DNA of 64,000 nucleotides from Aliirhizobium smilacinae (GCF_006335145.1 NZ_VDMN01000002.1:558001-622000); one strand, 5' to 3'. Shown: positions 1-8,265, counted from the first letter of the stretch. Numbers and translations: made by a program. Notes: generated by a model from the sequence alone, not told the origin.

Positions 1-374
1 AGGCCGAACGTGTCGAAGTTTTTCGCCACTGTTGCCGCATCGACCGGCGTTCCGTCGGAGAAGGTGACGCCGGGGCGCAGCTTGAACGTATATTCGGTGG
101 CATTGTCGTTGACCGTCCAGGACGTTGCCAGCCAGGGCTCGATCTCCAGCGTCTTCGGGTTCTGGTAGGTCAGCTTGTCGGTGACCTGGTTGAGGACGCC
201 GCCATTCGGATAAAAGCCGCCGGCCGGCGGGTAAAGGTTGGTATGGGCCTGCTGCTCGAGATAGACGAGCGTGCCACCCTTGGCGGGGGCATCTGCGGCA
301 AGGCCGGCCGTTGCAAATGTCGTCGTCGCCAAAAGCCCGAGGCTGAAAGCAATAAGTGTCCGATAGCGCGTCAT
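1..374 (-). CDS. ABC transporter substrate-binding protein, family 5 (N-terminal part)
   Basis: The reading frame starts with ATG at 374 and runs off the left edge, so only about 124 residues are visible. It begins with a Sec signal peptide (MTRYRT, a hydrophobic stretch, then a probable cut near GLAADA). After it come features of the peptide/nickel/oligopeptide-binding family: GGTLVYLEQQ near the mature N-terminus, LTYQNPKTLEIEPWLATSW, and the family signature YTFKLRPGVTFSDGTPVDAA. It should be the periplasmic receptor of an importer whose permeases and ATPases lie outside the window. The substrate cannot be told. The LysR gene just upstream on the same strand may or may not control it. Confidence 0.85.
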   Translation of the reverse strand, partial: MTRYRTLIAFSLGLLATTTFATAGLAADAPAKGGTLVYLEQQAHTNLYPPAGGFYPNGGVLNQVTDKLTYQNPKTLEIEPWLATSWTVNDNATEYTFKLRPGVTFSDGTPVDAATVAKNFDTFG

Positions 375-562
375 GGGTCCGGTCTCGCCGTTGTTCGATG
401 ACCATCAACCTATCCACTTGCGGCAAACTTCTATGGATTTGCTATTCTATTTTAACGCCAAGCCCGGAAGTTTCTTTGCTGCACTGCCAAAATTTCTGGA
501 ACTTTCGCTTTATCGGTGATGAAACCCGGAGCGAATGCAAAGGTAAACCGACAGAGCGACAT

Positions 563-1456
563 CTAGTCGCGATAACGCAATGCTTCGATCAGCAATCTGA
601 AAGCTGGGGATACCTGTCGACGGCTGGGATAGTAGAGATGGTATCCGGGGAACGGGGGGCACCAGTCTTCAAGCACGTGTTCCAGACGGCCATCATCGAA
701 CAATGAGCCGAACTGATCGTCTGGCAGGCAGACGAGTCCCAGGCCGTTCACGGCCGCCTCGACCAGCATGGGCACATCGTTACAGGTAAACTGCCCCTGA
801 ACGCGTACGTTGAGCGGTCTGTCATCCTTTTCAAATTCCCAGATGTAGAGCCCGCCAAGCGTGGGAAGTCGAAGATTTATGCAGACATGCTGCATCAGAT
901 CATGCGGTGACAGGGGCTTGCCTCGTTTTTCGAAATAGCCGGGCGCCCCCGCGACGGCCATCCGCAATTCAGGGCCTATTCGCACGGCGACCATGTCCTT
1001 CTCCACCCGTTCGCCGAGCCGGACACCCGCATCGTAACGTTCGGAGACGATGTCGGTGAATTTCTGGTCCACCGAGATTTCGATATTGATGTCCGGATAT
1101 TCGGCCATCAACCGGCTGGCGGCGGGCATGACGATGCCGACCGCGGCCTGCCGGCTCGATGTCAGGCGAATTGTTCCAGCCGGTTTGGCTCCGAGTGCGC
1201 TTATCACATCGACGCGTGTTTCGATGTCGTCAAATGCCGGTCGCAATGTTTCGAGCAGTTGCTCTCCTGCATCCGTCGGGGCGACATTGCGCGTCGTCCG
1301 GGTGAGCAGACGCACCCCCATTCTTTCCTCAATGCGCCGGATGGTGTGACTGAGAGATGATTGGGACGTACCCATCCTTGCGGCAGCGCGGGTGAAACTC
1401 CGTTCTTCGGCAACGGCCATGAAGGCCAGAAGATCTCCAATTTCATCACGCCGCAT
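563..1456 (-). CDS. LysR family transcriptional regulator
   Basis: 297 residues, the usual LysR length. The N-terminus (about residues 5-64) is the winged helix-turn-helix, with the typical pattern FTRAAARMGTSQSSLSHTIR followed by RIEERMGVRLLTRTTR. The rest is the substrate-binding-like effector domain (about 92-295). It resembles the subgroup that regulates short-chain dehydrogenases or oxidoreductases, but that is family knowledge, not proof. It is followed on the same strand, after 188 bases, by the family 5 binding protein. The promoter should lie between 1457 and about 1600; no operator was identified. Confidence 0.9.
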   Translation of the reverse strand: MRRDEIGDLLAFMAVAEERSFTRAAARMGTSQSSLSHTIRRIEERMGVRLLTRTTRNVAPTDAGEQLLETLRPAFDDIETRVDVISALGAKPAGTIRLTSSRQAAVGIVMPAASRLMAEYPDINIEISVDQKFTDIVSERYDAGVRLGERVEKDMVAVRIGPELRMAVAGAPGYFEKRGKPLSPHDLMQHVCINLRLPTLGGLYIWEFEKDDRPLNVRVQGQFTCNDVPMLVEAAVNGLGLVCLPDDQFGSLFDDGRLEHVLEDWCPPFPGYHLYYPSRRQVSPAFRLLIEALRYRD

Positions 1457-1589
1457 TTATCAATCTCCAGCATAGGTCCATGCGAGATTTAGCGTATAAC
1501 GGACCGGATGCGCCAATGAAAAACCTGTGTTTTCATGGCTGCATATCTGGCGTTCCATCCATCCGATGGCCATCGGCGAAATCGGGAAG

Positions 1590-1628
1590 GAGAAGGCTTT
1601 CGATGAAGACTTCGGATTTTGCCTTCTC
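1590..1628 (-). terminator. Inverted repeat after nrsF, probable terminator
   Basis: GAGAAGGC at 1590-1597 pairs with GCCTTCTC at 1621-1628 across 23 bases, which can fold further. It lies 40 bases beyond the stop of the NrsF gene in the minus direction, before the LysR gene. There is no strong T-run, so termination is an inference. Confidence 0.35.
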
Positions 1629-1667
1629 GTCAGGTCGCGATTGGCGGCCAGGCGAGCTCCATGATCC

Positions 1668-2306
1668 TCACCAGTGAAGCAGCCGGCGCGACAACAGCAT
1701 GCCGATCAGCCCGGTTAGAATGATGCCGGATGTGTACCAGATAGCAACGAATGGCAGGCCGTTCTCGATGCAGCCCCATGAATATGTCCAGGCGCCGATG
1801 GCGCCTGCGGTCAAACCCGCGACGAAGCCGGTCAGGCGGATATGTGTCGGCGCACCGCGGCGCAGGAACAGGATGATCGCCCCATAAACCGGGATGGCCG
1901 CGACGAGGATGATGAATGGGCAGAGCCAATATGAGATGCCGAATATCAGGTTCGGATAGTCGCTCGACGGCGAGAGGCGCAATTGCCAGAGGCCGAGCGA
2001 CGCAAGGGCCAGATAAATCAACAGGGACGCAAAACCAGCGTTTCGTGGTACGCCGCCGGGTCGGGCGACGACCATGAGCGCGCAGAGCCCAATCAATGCC
2101 AGGGCGAGCGGATAAATCGACTTCACCCAGAATGCCGGTGTGGGAAGAGCCTGCGCCAGGTCAGGCCTCAGCCCATGTCCGAGTAAAATCAGGGCGGCCG
2201 AAAGGATAAGACCGGGCAGCAGGGTGCATGCCAGCAATCGTCCCAACGCTCCGGGGCGGACTGGTTTCAGATCGGTTGCGAGCCGGTCGATCAAATCATC
2301 GGTCAC
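1668..2306 (-). CDS. nrsF: NrsF family (DUF1109) membrane anti-sigma factor
   Basis: 212 residues with six predicted membrane helices (roughly 25-45, 62-82, 90-108, 123-146, 158-180 and 187-207), matching the DUF1109/NrsF family. In Caulobacter the NrsF protein holds the ECF sigma factor SigF at the inner membrane and releases it on heavy-metal or oxidative stress through conserved cysteines. Here cysteines are seen in LIGLCALM, SYWLCPF and YSWGCIENGLPF; the last fits the conserved tryptophan-glycine-cysteine site. The start overlaps the end of the sigma gene by 11 bases, so the two are co-transcribed and translationally coupled. Role inferred from family and context. Confidence 0.85.
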   Translation of the reverse strand: MTDDLIDRLATDLKPVRPGALGRLLACTLLPGLILSAALILLGHGLRPDLAQALPTPAFWVKSIYPLALALIGLCALMVVARPGGVPRNAGFASLLIYLALASLGLWQLRLSPSSDYPNLIFGISYWLCPFIILVAAIPVYGAIILFLRRGAPTHIRLTGFVAGLTAGAIGAWTYSWGCIENGLPFVAIWYTSGIILTGLIGMLLSRRLLHW

Positions 2307-2850
2307 TACTCTCGCCTTTCAGTTTGGCTGCTATCGCCTGTATGCCTCTGAACACACTGATCTTGACGACAGCCTCGCTGCGCCCGCTTTTCGCTGCCGT
2401 GTCCGATACCGAATGGCCCTCCAGTCTGACCCGCCGGATCATCTCGCCCTGCCATGCAGGCAGGCTCTCCAGCAGCCGGTTGACGTCCATTCTGGCGGAG
2501 ACGGCATCTTCACTATATCCGCCGGCAATCTCCTCCAGCATCTCCATGCCAAGATGTGCCTTGTCATCCGACCGACGATAGTGATCCACCAGCTTGTGCC
2601 TGGCGATCGTGAAGAACCAGGCGGTGAACGGCCGTCCGCGGTCATAGGTGATCCTGCGCTGGTGCAGCGCCAGCAACGTGTCCTGCACCAGGTCATCCAC
2701 ATCGGCAGGCGCCGAACGGCTCAGGCGTCGACCATAATAGCTCACGAGAAGGTGCCTCAGCATGTCGAGCAGGCAGCGATAAGCCACCTCGTCGCCATCA
2801 AGGGACAAGAGCATCAGTGCTTTCAGCTCGGTCTCAGTCAGTTGCTTCAT
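2296..2850 (-). CDS. sigF: ECF RNA polymerase sigma factor, SigF-like
   Basis: 184 residues. Sigma region 2 lies at about 25-90 (DVDDLVQDTLLALHQRR, then FTAWFFTIARHKLVDHYRR), the usual core-binding and -10 recognition sequence. Region 4 lies at about 125-178 (ESLPAWQGEMIRRVRLEG, then a helix-turn-helix ending VVKISVFRGIQAIAAKL). The adjoining nrsF gene places it in the SigF/NrsF group of ECF sigma factors. Likely targets are its own operon and the divergent MXKDX/cytochrome/molybdoenzyme genes, which match the type of genes known in the Caulobacter SigF regulon. It starts at ATG 2850; the 190-base gap to 3042 holds both promoters. Confidence 0.9.
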   Translation of the reverse strand: MKQLTETELKALMLLSLDGDEVAYRCLLDMLRHLLVSYYGRRLSRSAPADVDDLVQDTLLALHQRRITYDRGRPFTAWFFTIARHKLVDHYRRSDDKAHLGMEMLEEIAGGYSEDAVSARMDVNRLLESLPAWQGEMIRRVRLEGHSVSDTAAKSGRSEAVVKISVFRGIQAIAAKLKGESSDR

Positions 2851-2956
2851 GTCTTCAAGGGCTCATACGCCAGCGCGGTGAAACCGTTACACGTCGGTTG
2901 CAATAAAAGCGAGGAAACTGCGGCAATCACATGGGCGTGATAGTGGATGGATGGCC

Positions 2957-2981
2957 GTAACCAATCTCAGCCGGTGGCGAA
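2957..2981 (+). promoter_or_regulatory. Candidate SigF-type promoter
   Basis: GTAACC at 2957-2962, 15 bases, then CGAA at 2978-2981, about 60 bases upstream of the MXKDX-peptide gene. The SigF promoter described in Caulobacter is GTAACC and CGAA with a spacer of about 16 (from memory). The spacer here is one base shorter. The location beside the sigma factor gene supports it. Confidence 0.45.
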
Positions 2982-3041
2982 TGAGCCCTGCGTGACCCTC
3001 GTCGAAAAAGGCAGTGGGCACGTACAACTGGGAGAACAATC

Positions 3042-3299
3042 ATGACCATTCGTCTATTCGCCACCGGTGTTGGCGCAATCCTTGTCGGCCTCTGCATCTC
3101 CGGTAGCGCCAGTGCGCAGACCAGCACGGACAGCATGAGCAAGCCGAATAGCATGAAATCGGAAATGATGAAGACCGACAGCATGAAAATGGGCAGCACC
3201 AAGATGGGCAGCAAAGCCGACTGCATGCACAAAGCGGGCATGGAGAAGGACAGCATGAAGAAGTCCAACATGATGAAGCACTGCGATGCGATGAAATGA
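3042..3299 (+). CDS. Pentapeptide MXKDX repeat protein
   Basis: 85 residues. A signal peptide (MTIRLFATGVGAILVGLCIS, cut near SASAQT) is followed by a mature part of about 58 residues made almost only of Met, Lys, Ser and Asp in degenerate MxKxx units (NSMKSEMMKTDSMKMGSTKM). Cysteines occur in ADCMHK and KHCDAM. This matches the small secreted MXKDX repeat family, which often sits with SigF-type sigma factors. Function unknown; the many Met, Cys and His side chains suggest metal or oxidant scavenging in the periplasm (inference). The ribosome site GGGAGAA precedes the ATG. Confidence 0.8.
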   Translation: MTIRLFATGVGAILVGLCISGSASAQTSTDSMSKPNSMKSEMMKTDSMKMGSTKMGSKADCMHKAGMEKDSMKKSNMMKHCDAMK

Positions 3300-3302
3300 A
3301 CG

Positions 3303-3343
3303 GGTGGCGCCCTTGCAGTTGAAACTCGGGCGAGGGCGCCGCC
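3303..3343 (+). other. Strong RNA hairpin between MXKDX peptide and cytochrome b genes
   Basis: GGTGGCGCCCT at 3303-3313 pairs with AGGGCGCCGCC at 3333-3343 (11 pairs, one G-U). No T-run follows, so it may be a processing or mRNA-stabilising element, or a leaky terminator that makes the peptide transcript more abundant than the downstream genes. Confidence 0.4.
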
Positions 3344-3379
3344 GTACAGGATTAAAAGCATCTGCGCGGAGTTGAACTC

Positions 3380-4243
3380 ATGGCAACTATCGAAACACGA
3401 AACGTCAGGCCTGGCGGAAAGCGGGTGTTCATTCGCCGGCACAGCCTGACGGTGCGCCTGTCGCACTGGCTCAACGTCCTTTGCATGACGGTATTGCTGT
3501 TCAGCGGCCTGCAGATCTTCAACGCGCATCCGGCGCTGTACTGGGGCCAATATGGCGCCGACAACGATCCCTCCGTTCTGTCGATGGAAGCAGCAGAGGA
3601 CGGCGATGCCATCAAGGGTGTTACCCGGATCGGCAGCTTTTCCTTTAATACGACCGGTATGCTTGGCGTTTCGACCGTCGATGGACAGGCGACAGCACGG
3701 GGTTTTCCGGCCTGGATCACCTTGCCCAGCTACCAGGATCTCGCAACCGGCCGGCGATGGCACTTCTTCTTTGCCTGGTTGTTCGTCATCAATGGCCTGA
3801 TCTACATGGCCTATGGCTTTGTCGCCCGCCATTTCCGCCGGGACCTTCTGCCTGCGCGGGACGAGCTCACGCCGGGCCACCTTCGAGACGAGATCGTCGA
3901 TCATGCCCGCTTGCGGTTTCCCAAGGGTGAGAAGGCCCGCCATTACAATGCGCTGCAGAAACTCACTTATCTTCTCGTCATATTCCTGGCTTTACCGGTG
4001 ATGATCGCGACGGGCCTCACCATGTCGCCTGGCTTCAATGCCTTCGCGCCTTGGATGCTCGATGTCTTCGGCGGCCGGCAATCGGCCCGGACGCTGCATT
4101 TCATCACTGCCTTCGCGCTCGTCGCCTTCGTTGTCGTACATGTCGCGATGGTCCTCGTCTCGGGCGTGTTCAACAACATGCGCTCGATGATCACCGGCCG
4201 CTATTCCATAGACATTGAAGATCGGACGGAGGTCCAGCCATGA
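3380..4243 (+). CDS. Membrane cytochrome b (cytochrome b561/b6-like)
   Basis: 287 residues with several membrane helices and histidines spaced as in diheme cytochrome b: HSLTVRLSHWLNVLCMTVLL near residue 20, RRWHFFFAWLFVING near 130, HYNALQKLTYLLVIFLALPVM near 190, and TLHFITAFALVAFVVVHVAMV near 240. It should anchor and exchange electrons with the molybdopterin enzyme encoded next, whose start overlaps its stop by 4 bases (ATGA). The pair resembles the YedY/YedZ and SorT-type arrangements, though YedZ itself is a different family. The electron acceptor or donor is unknown. Confidence 0.85.
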   Translation: MATIETRNVRPGGKRVFIRRHSLTVRLSHWLNVLCMTVLLFSGLQIFNAHPALYWGQYGADNDPSVLSMEAAEDGDAIKGVTRIGSFSFNTTGMLGVSTVDGQATARGFPAWITLPSYQDLATGRRWHFFFAWLFVINGLIYMAYGFVARHFRRDLLPARDELTPGHLRDEIVDHARLRFPKGEKARHYNALQKLTYLLVIFLALPVMIATGLTMSPGFNAFAPWMLDVFGGRQSARTLHFITAFALVAFVVVHVAMVLVSGVFNNMRSMITGRYSIDIEDRTEVQP

Positions 4244-5016
4244 GCCGTATCATCACCCGCCGCCGGTTTCTGATCGGTTCGACGCTCACCGCCTCCGCGC
4301 TCGGCCTCAGTGGTTGCGACGCCCTTGTCGAAAGCCCGAAAGTCCAGTCGATCCTGAAGATCGCGGAAGGCCTGACCATGAAGACGCAACGCGCGCTGAT
4401 CGGCGACGACACGCTGGCGCGCGAGTTCGGCATGGCCGATATCTCGCCGACTTTTCGCGCCAATGGCACGAGCATGCCTGACGGCGCGCAATATCAGGAC
4501 CTGCTCAGCCGGCAGTTCTCGACATGGCAGCTTGAAGTCGGTGGGCTTGTGGAGCGGCCGACGAAGCTATCGCTTGCGGCTCTCAAGGCAATGCCGTCGC
4601 GCACCCAGATCACGCGGCACGACTGCGTTGAGGGCTGGAGTGCGATCGGTCAATGGACCGGCGTGCCGCTGGGATCGCTGTTGCAGCAGGTCGGTCTCAA
4701 GCCGGAGGCGCGTTATATCGTCTTCCATTGTGCCGACGAATTCGAAAAAACGCTCGACGGAAGCGGCTGGTATTACGAAAGCATCGATCTCGTCGATGCC
4801 TTCCATCCGCAAACCATTCTCGCCCATGCGATGAACGGCCGTGATCTGGAAGTCGCGCATGGCGCGCCACTTCGCCTGAGGGTCGCGCGGCAGCTTGGCT
4901 ACAAACAGGCCAAATACCTCATGCGCATCGAAGCCGTCGCTGATCTGGCCAGTCTTTACGGCGGCAATGGCGGCTTCTGGGAAGACCGCGGTTACGAGTG
5001 GTACGCCGGAATCTGA
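4240..5016 (+). CDS. Tat-exported molybdopterin-dependent oxidoreductase (sulfite oxidase fold)
   Basis: 258 residues. The N-terminus carries a twin-arginine signal (TRRRFLIGSTLTASALGLSG) followed by Cys26, so the protein is exported folded and may also be lipid-anchored. The mature part has the sulfite-oxidase/YedY molybdopterin fold, with RTQITRHDCVEGWSAIGQW placing the molybdenum-ligand cysteine at residue 129, and HGAPLRLRVARQLGYKQAKY near residue 205, the usual pterin-binding stretch. The partner is the cytochrome b just upstream. Members repair oxidised methionine (MsrP) or oxidise sulfite; which applies here cannot be told. Confidence 0.88.
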   Translation: MSRIITRRRFLIGSTLTASALGLSGCDALVESPKVQSILKIAEGLTMKTQRALIGDDTLAREFGMADISPTFRANGTSMPDGAQYQDLLSRQFSTWQLEVGGLVERPTKLSLAALKAMPSRTQITRHDCVEGWSAIGQWTGVPLGSLLQQVGLKPEARYIVFHCADEFEKTLDGSGWYYESIDLVDAFHPQTILAHAMNGRDLEVAHGAPLRLRVARQLGYKQAKYLMRIEAVADLASLYGGNGGFWEDRGYEWYAGI

Positions 5017-5122
5017 GAGTTCGCGGGGCAGGCCGCGAAGGTTTTGCTCTGTGGAAACCGGCGGATTTTCATCCCGCATCCGTCGGCACTGATACGTCAG
5101 GGACTTTAAAAAGGAAGAGCAT

Positions 5123-5740
5123 ATGTCCTCCATATCCAAAAACGGGTTCTCTTTGGTCGCAGGCATGCTGATCGCGGCGGCGATCGGTTTTTCCGCCCAA
5201 GCAGCTGACCAGATCCGCGTCCGCGGCACGGTCGATAGCCTCGATGGTTCGATTCTGTCCGTGAAGACCCGCGAAGGCACGGACGCCAAGATCATGCTCA
5301 AGGACGGTTGGAAGATTTCCAGCGTGGCGAAGGCATCCGTCAACGACATCAAGGAAGGCGATTTCGTCGGTATCGCATCCCTGCCGACGACCGATGGCGG
5401 TAACGGTGCCCTTGAAGTGCTGATTTTCCCCGCAGCCATGAAAGGCACGGGTGAAGGCAGCTATGCGTGGGATCTGAAGCCCAACAGTTCGATGACAAAT
5501 GCCACGGTCGCCAACGCCGTCAAGTCGGTCGATGGCCATACGCTCACCGTGACCTACAAGGGTGGAGAAAAGAAGATCGCGATTCCCGACGGCACGCCGG
5601 TCGTGACGTTTGCCACGGCTGCCGTTGCAGATCTCAAAAGCGGCGCGACCGTGTTCATTCCTTCCGAAAAGGCTGCGGATGGCACGATCTCCAGCTCCCG
5701 CGTCGTGGTCGGCACCAATGGCGTCGTGCCGCCTATGTGA
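5123..5740 (+). CDS. Secreted beta-rich protein, DUF5666-like
   Basis: 205 residues. A signal peptide (about residues 1-27, cut near AQAADQ) is followed by two repeats of an OB-like beta unit: VRGTVDSLDGSILSVKTREG with a metal-site-like GWKISS, and NAVKSVDGHTLTVTYKGGEK with IPDGTPVV. Proteins like this are sometimes mislabelled as metal ABC transporter permeases; there are no membrane helices here beyond the signal. It lies 106 bases after the molybdoenzyme gene with ribosome site AGGAAGAG and is probably part of the same stress-induced unit. Function unknown. Confidence 0.7.
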   Translation: MSSISKNGFSLVAGMLIAAAIGFSAQAADQIRVRGTVDSLDGSILSVKTREGTDAKIMLKDGWKISSVAKASVNDIKEGDFVGIASLPTTDGGNGALEVLIFPAAMKGTGEGSYAWDLKPNSSMTNATVANAVKSVDGHTLTVTYKGGEKKIAIPDGTPVVTFATAAVADLKSGATVFIPSEKAADGTISSSRVVVGTNGVVPPM

Positions 5741-5762
5741 GCGGCATATCACGCTTGACATA

Positions 5763-5791
5763 CACCCCGGTGACAATCGAGATCCGGGGTG
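5763..5791. terminator. Bidirectional terminator between DUF5666-like and IclR genes
   Basis: CACCCCGG at 5763-5770 pairs perfectly with CCGGGGTG at 5784-5791 over a 13-base loop, placed between two convergent stop codons (5740 and 5848). No clear T-run on either strand. Confidence 0.5.
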
Positions 5792-5847
5792 AACCTTCAC
5801 TGCGCGGCGGCAGTCGTGCTGATCCCGCGTTTGTGCTGGAAACTGTT

Positions 5848-6627
5848 TTAGCCCGAATAACCCAAAAGCCGCGAAATTCGTTCGGCTGTCGTTTTGGTCC
5901 TTTCGATATGTTCGTTCGACGGGACTTCGCCGACAAACTGGATCATATCGACAATACCCACCGCGCCACAGACCATGCCGGACGCGTTGAATATGGGGCT
6001 GGCGAGCGTGTTCAAACCGAGCGCCGCCTGATTGGGCGCAACTGCCCAGCCCTGCCGCCTGATGACTTCAAACTCTTCCGCCAGAATGGTCGGCGAGACG
6101 ATCGTTTCAGGCGTGAAAAGCTCCAGCCGATTTCTCAGCACGCGCGCTTGGAAAGCCTGTGAGGAAAAGGCTGTTGCGACCTTGCCCTGAGCAGAGCCGT
6201 GAAACGACAGGATCGAACCTACCCGAACGCCGATCTCGATCGACGCTCTCCCGGGGACAGTCGCGATGACCAGCATGCCTTCGGGTGTCAATTGGGATGC
6301 AACGGCGGAGTGCCCCAATGCATCCCGAAGATCGAGAAGCGGATCGTTGGCGGCGCGAATTAGTCCCATATTGTCGAAGACCGACTGACCGAGAGACAAT
6401 AGCCGCGAGCCCACCTCATACCGCTCGGAATCGTCTTGCTGAAACACATACCCCTGTTGAACGAGTGTCTGCAAATGGCGGTGGATGCGGCTTTTGCTCG
6501 TCCCCAACGCATTGGCGAGATTCGTCACCCCTACACCTTTGGGCGTGCGAACGACTTGCTCGATGATGCTCATGGTAAGGATGACGGACTGGAGGCCATC
6601 TGAATTTTTCTCTTCAGTATCAGTCAT
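5848..6627 (-). CDS. IclR family transcriptional regulator
   Basis: 259 residues. The N-terminal winged helix-turn-helix lies at about 20-80 (GVGVTNLANALGTSKSRIHR, then TLVQQGYVFQQDDSERYEVG). The IclR effector domain follows (about 85-255), with AQGKVATAFSSQA and GAVGIVDMIQFVGE in the places expected for the ligand pocket. It is divergent from the DUF6282/MFS catabolic genes across a 647-base gap, so it is the best candidate for their regulator. The effector is unknown. ATG at 6627 chosen. Confidence 0.9.
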   Translation of the reverse strand: MTDTEEKNSDGLQSVILTMSIIEQVVRTPKGVGVTNLANALGTSKSRIHRHLQTLVQQGYVFQQDDSERYEVGSRLLSLGQSVFDNMGLIRAANDPLLDLRDALGHSAVASQLTPEGMLVIATVPGRASIEIGVRVGSILSFHGSAQGKVATAFSSQAFQARVLRNRLELFTPETIVSPTILAEEFEVIRRQGWAVAPNQAALGLNTLASPIFNASGMVCGAVGIVDMIQFVGEVPSNEHIERTKTTAERISRLLGYSG

Positions 6628-7097
6628 TTACCGTTATCCTGCCTCTAAAATTCATGCATACGTCCATAAAATAACAAAAGAGCCACGAAACGACTTCGCG
6701 CTTCGGAGCCGTAGGACATCAGGTGAAAATGTACCTGATACGAGCCGGTGCGTCAGTATCAGCCATAAAATCCGGCCGAGAGACCTGGTTGCGGATAGTG
6801 CCTCGCCTGGCAACGAGACGATAGCAATTTCTCCGGGCGACCGTTCCAGAACATCCCCATCGGGTCGCCTTTGTGACCTGCCACATCTTCCGAAGACGTC
6901 ATCAAAAGATCCATATCTACTCTCGCCCATGGGAGTAGAAACCCACGCCTATATCCGGATTGGTAAGAACAAAGTTCTGAAAAATCAAGAGATTTGGCTT
7001 CTAATTTAATAAACCGCAAGCCTCGCTTTTGTCGGAAAATCCCAAAATTTTTGCCGGTTGCGTCCGTTTGACGCGCGGGCTTCGTTCAACCGGCCGC

Positions 7098-7126
7098 TTG
7101 ACGAATGGGTGCGAAAAGCGAATAAA
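7098..7126 (+). promoter_or_regulatory. Sigma-70-like promoter for the DUF6282/MFS operon
   Basis: TTGACG at 7098-7103, a 17-base spacer, and AATAAA at 7121-7126. This predicts a transcription start near 7133 and a leader of about 140 bases before the DUF6282 start. Confidence 0.45.
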
Positions 7127-7129
7127 TCA

Positions 7130-7153
7130 GAACAACGTTTCGTTCAGCGGAAC
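7130..7153 (+). promoter_or_regulatory. Candidate IclR operator (GAAC/GTTC repeats)
   Basis: GAAC at 7130-7133, GTTC at 7142-7145 and GAAC at 7150-7153 form two overlapping inverted repeats exactly over the predicted transcription start. The position suits a repressor site for the divergent IclR protein. Short repeats; inference. Confidence 0.3.
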
Positions 7154-7274
7154 AATCGAGAGAAGTGGTGACCGACCTCAGTGGTCGCTGCAGGTGTCTT
7201 GAGGACTTGCCAGGGAGAACGGCAATCAAGCTGGCGACGTGGGTGTGCTGCCAGAGGAGAATGGAGGAATAGAC

Positions 7275-8198
7275 ATGACTGAAACGTCTTCAACGACTTT
7301 GGAGCTTGACGCACGCGTTAGCGAAATACTGCGTGGTGGGGTCGATCCTCATGTTCACAGCGGCCCGTCGATCGCTCCCCGGGCGGTCGATCATCTGGAA
7401 CTGGCGCGGCAACTCTCCGAGGCCGGTTTCGTTGCTGCCGTTACCAAGGATCACGATTATTCCGGCGTCGTTCCCGCGGAGATGATCCGCAAGCACCATC
7501 CCGAACTATCGACGAAGATTTACTCGGGCATCGCGTTGAACAACGTGGTTGGCGGCTTCAATCCCTATGCCGTCGAGCATACGGCTGCGATGGGTGGAAA
7601 GATCGTCTGGCTGCCGACGCTTGCAGCAGAAAATCATCTGAAGTGGGAAAAGTCATCGGGTTGGGTCCATCCGGCTTCGACTCAGAAAATACGCCCTGCC
7701 ACGGCAGTCCCGCTCTTCGATGCCAACGGCAAGCTTCTCGACGCAGTTCTTGATGTTCTCGATGTCGTCGCAGCAACCGGCATGGCGCTGGCCAGCGGCC
7801 ACATCCACGTTTCCGAAACGAAAGTGGTTTTCGCCGAGGCGCTCAAGCGCGGGGTCGAGCATCTCATCTTCACACACCCGGAAGACATCGTCGGGGCCTC
7901 CCTGGACGACGCACGCGAAATCGCCGAGATGGGCGCCTATGTCGAACATTCCCTGGCATTCTTCCTGAACGGCTCGAAATTCCAGACGCGGACGGAAGAC
8001 GAACTCAAGGCGCATATCGACATCGTCGGCGTAGAACGGACAATCCTGTGCTCCGATCTCGGGCAGGTCGGCACGTTCAGCCCGATCGAAGGCTTCCGCA
8101 ATGGCGTCCTCGCCTGCATCAGGCTGGGCTACTCGGACGCACAGATCCACGACATGGTGGCAACCAACGCAGCGAGCGTCCTCGGACTGACTGGCTGA
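7275..8198 (+). CDS. DUF6282 family amidohydrolase-like protein
   Basis: 307 residues from ATG 7275, chosen over an in-frame upstream start at 7239 because GGAGGA sits at 7263-7268. It has metal-hydrolase features: GVDPHVHSGP gives the H-x-H pair (His26, His28), TKDHDYSG follows at about 58, then LASGHIHVSETKV, HLIFTHPEDIVG and TILCSDLGQVG, the order of ligands of TIM-barrel amidohydrolases. The exact reaction is unknown. It is the first gene of a catabolic cluster, so it may open a ring or remove an amide, lactone or ester from the imported substrate. Cytoplasmic; no signal peptide. Confidence 0.75.
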   Translation: MTETSSTTLELDARVSEILRGGVDPHVHSGPSIAPRAVDHLELARQLSEAGFVAAVTKDHDYSGVVPAEMIRKHHPELSTKIYSGIALNNVVGGFNPYAVEHTAAMGGKIVWLPTLAAENHLKWEKSSGWVHPASTQKIRPATAVPLFDANGKLLDAVLDVLDVVAATGMALASGHIHVSETKVVFAEALKRGVEHLIFTHPEDIVGASLDDAREIAEMGAYVEHSLAFFLNGSKFQTRTEDELKAHIDIVGVERTILCSDLGQVGTFSPIEGFRNGVLACIRLGYSDAQIHDMVATNAASVLGLTG

Positions 8199-8214
8199 CC
8201 ATCTGGTAATTGCG

Positions 8215-8238
8215 CTCAGGTCACGGGAGTGGCCTGAG
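8215..8238 (+). other. Hairpin after the DUF6282 gene
   Basis: CTCAGGTCAC at 8215-8224 pairs with GTGGCCTGAG at 8229-8238 (10 pairs, one G-U, loop GGGA). It sits 17 bases after the stop codon and just before a stronger terminator. Confidence 0.45.
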
Positions 8239-8265
8239 TTCGCATTCAAAATTATTCGCGCTGTC

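Larger units (their letters stand above)
6628..7274. other. 647-base divergent intergenic region
   Basis: No convincing gene was found here. Short open frames on both strands lack ribosome sites and recognisable motifs. The right end holds a sigma-70-like promoter and GAAC/GTTC repeats (listed separately). The left end should hold the IclR promoter. The middle (about 6700-7000) has no feature that could be recognised and may be a decayed gene. Confidence 0.5.

Noticed and set aside
3054..3281. 75-codon frame opposite the MXKDX gene, rich in His, Leu and Ala
   Set aside because: It is the low-complexity complement of the Met/Lys repeat; the repeat family and signal peptide support the plus-strand gene.
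6652..7019. Minus-strand frames of 86-92 codons in the IclR/DUF6282 spacer
   Set aside because: They overlap each other in different phases, lack ribosome sites and show no conserved domain; kept only as a note that the spacer may contain a decayed gene.
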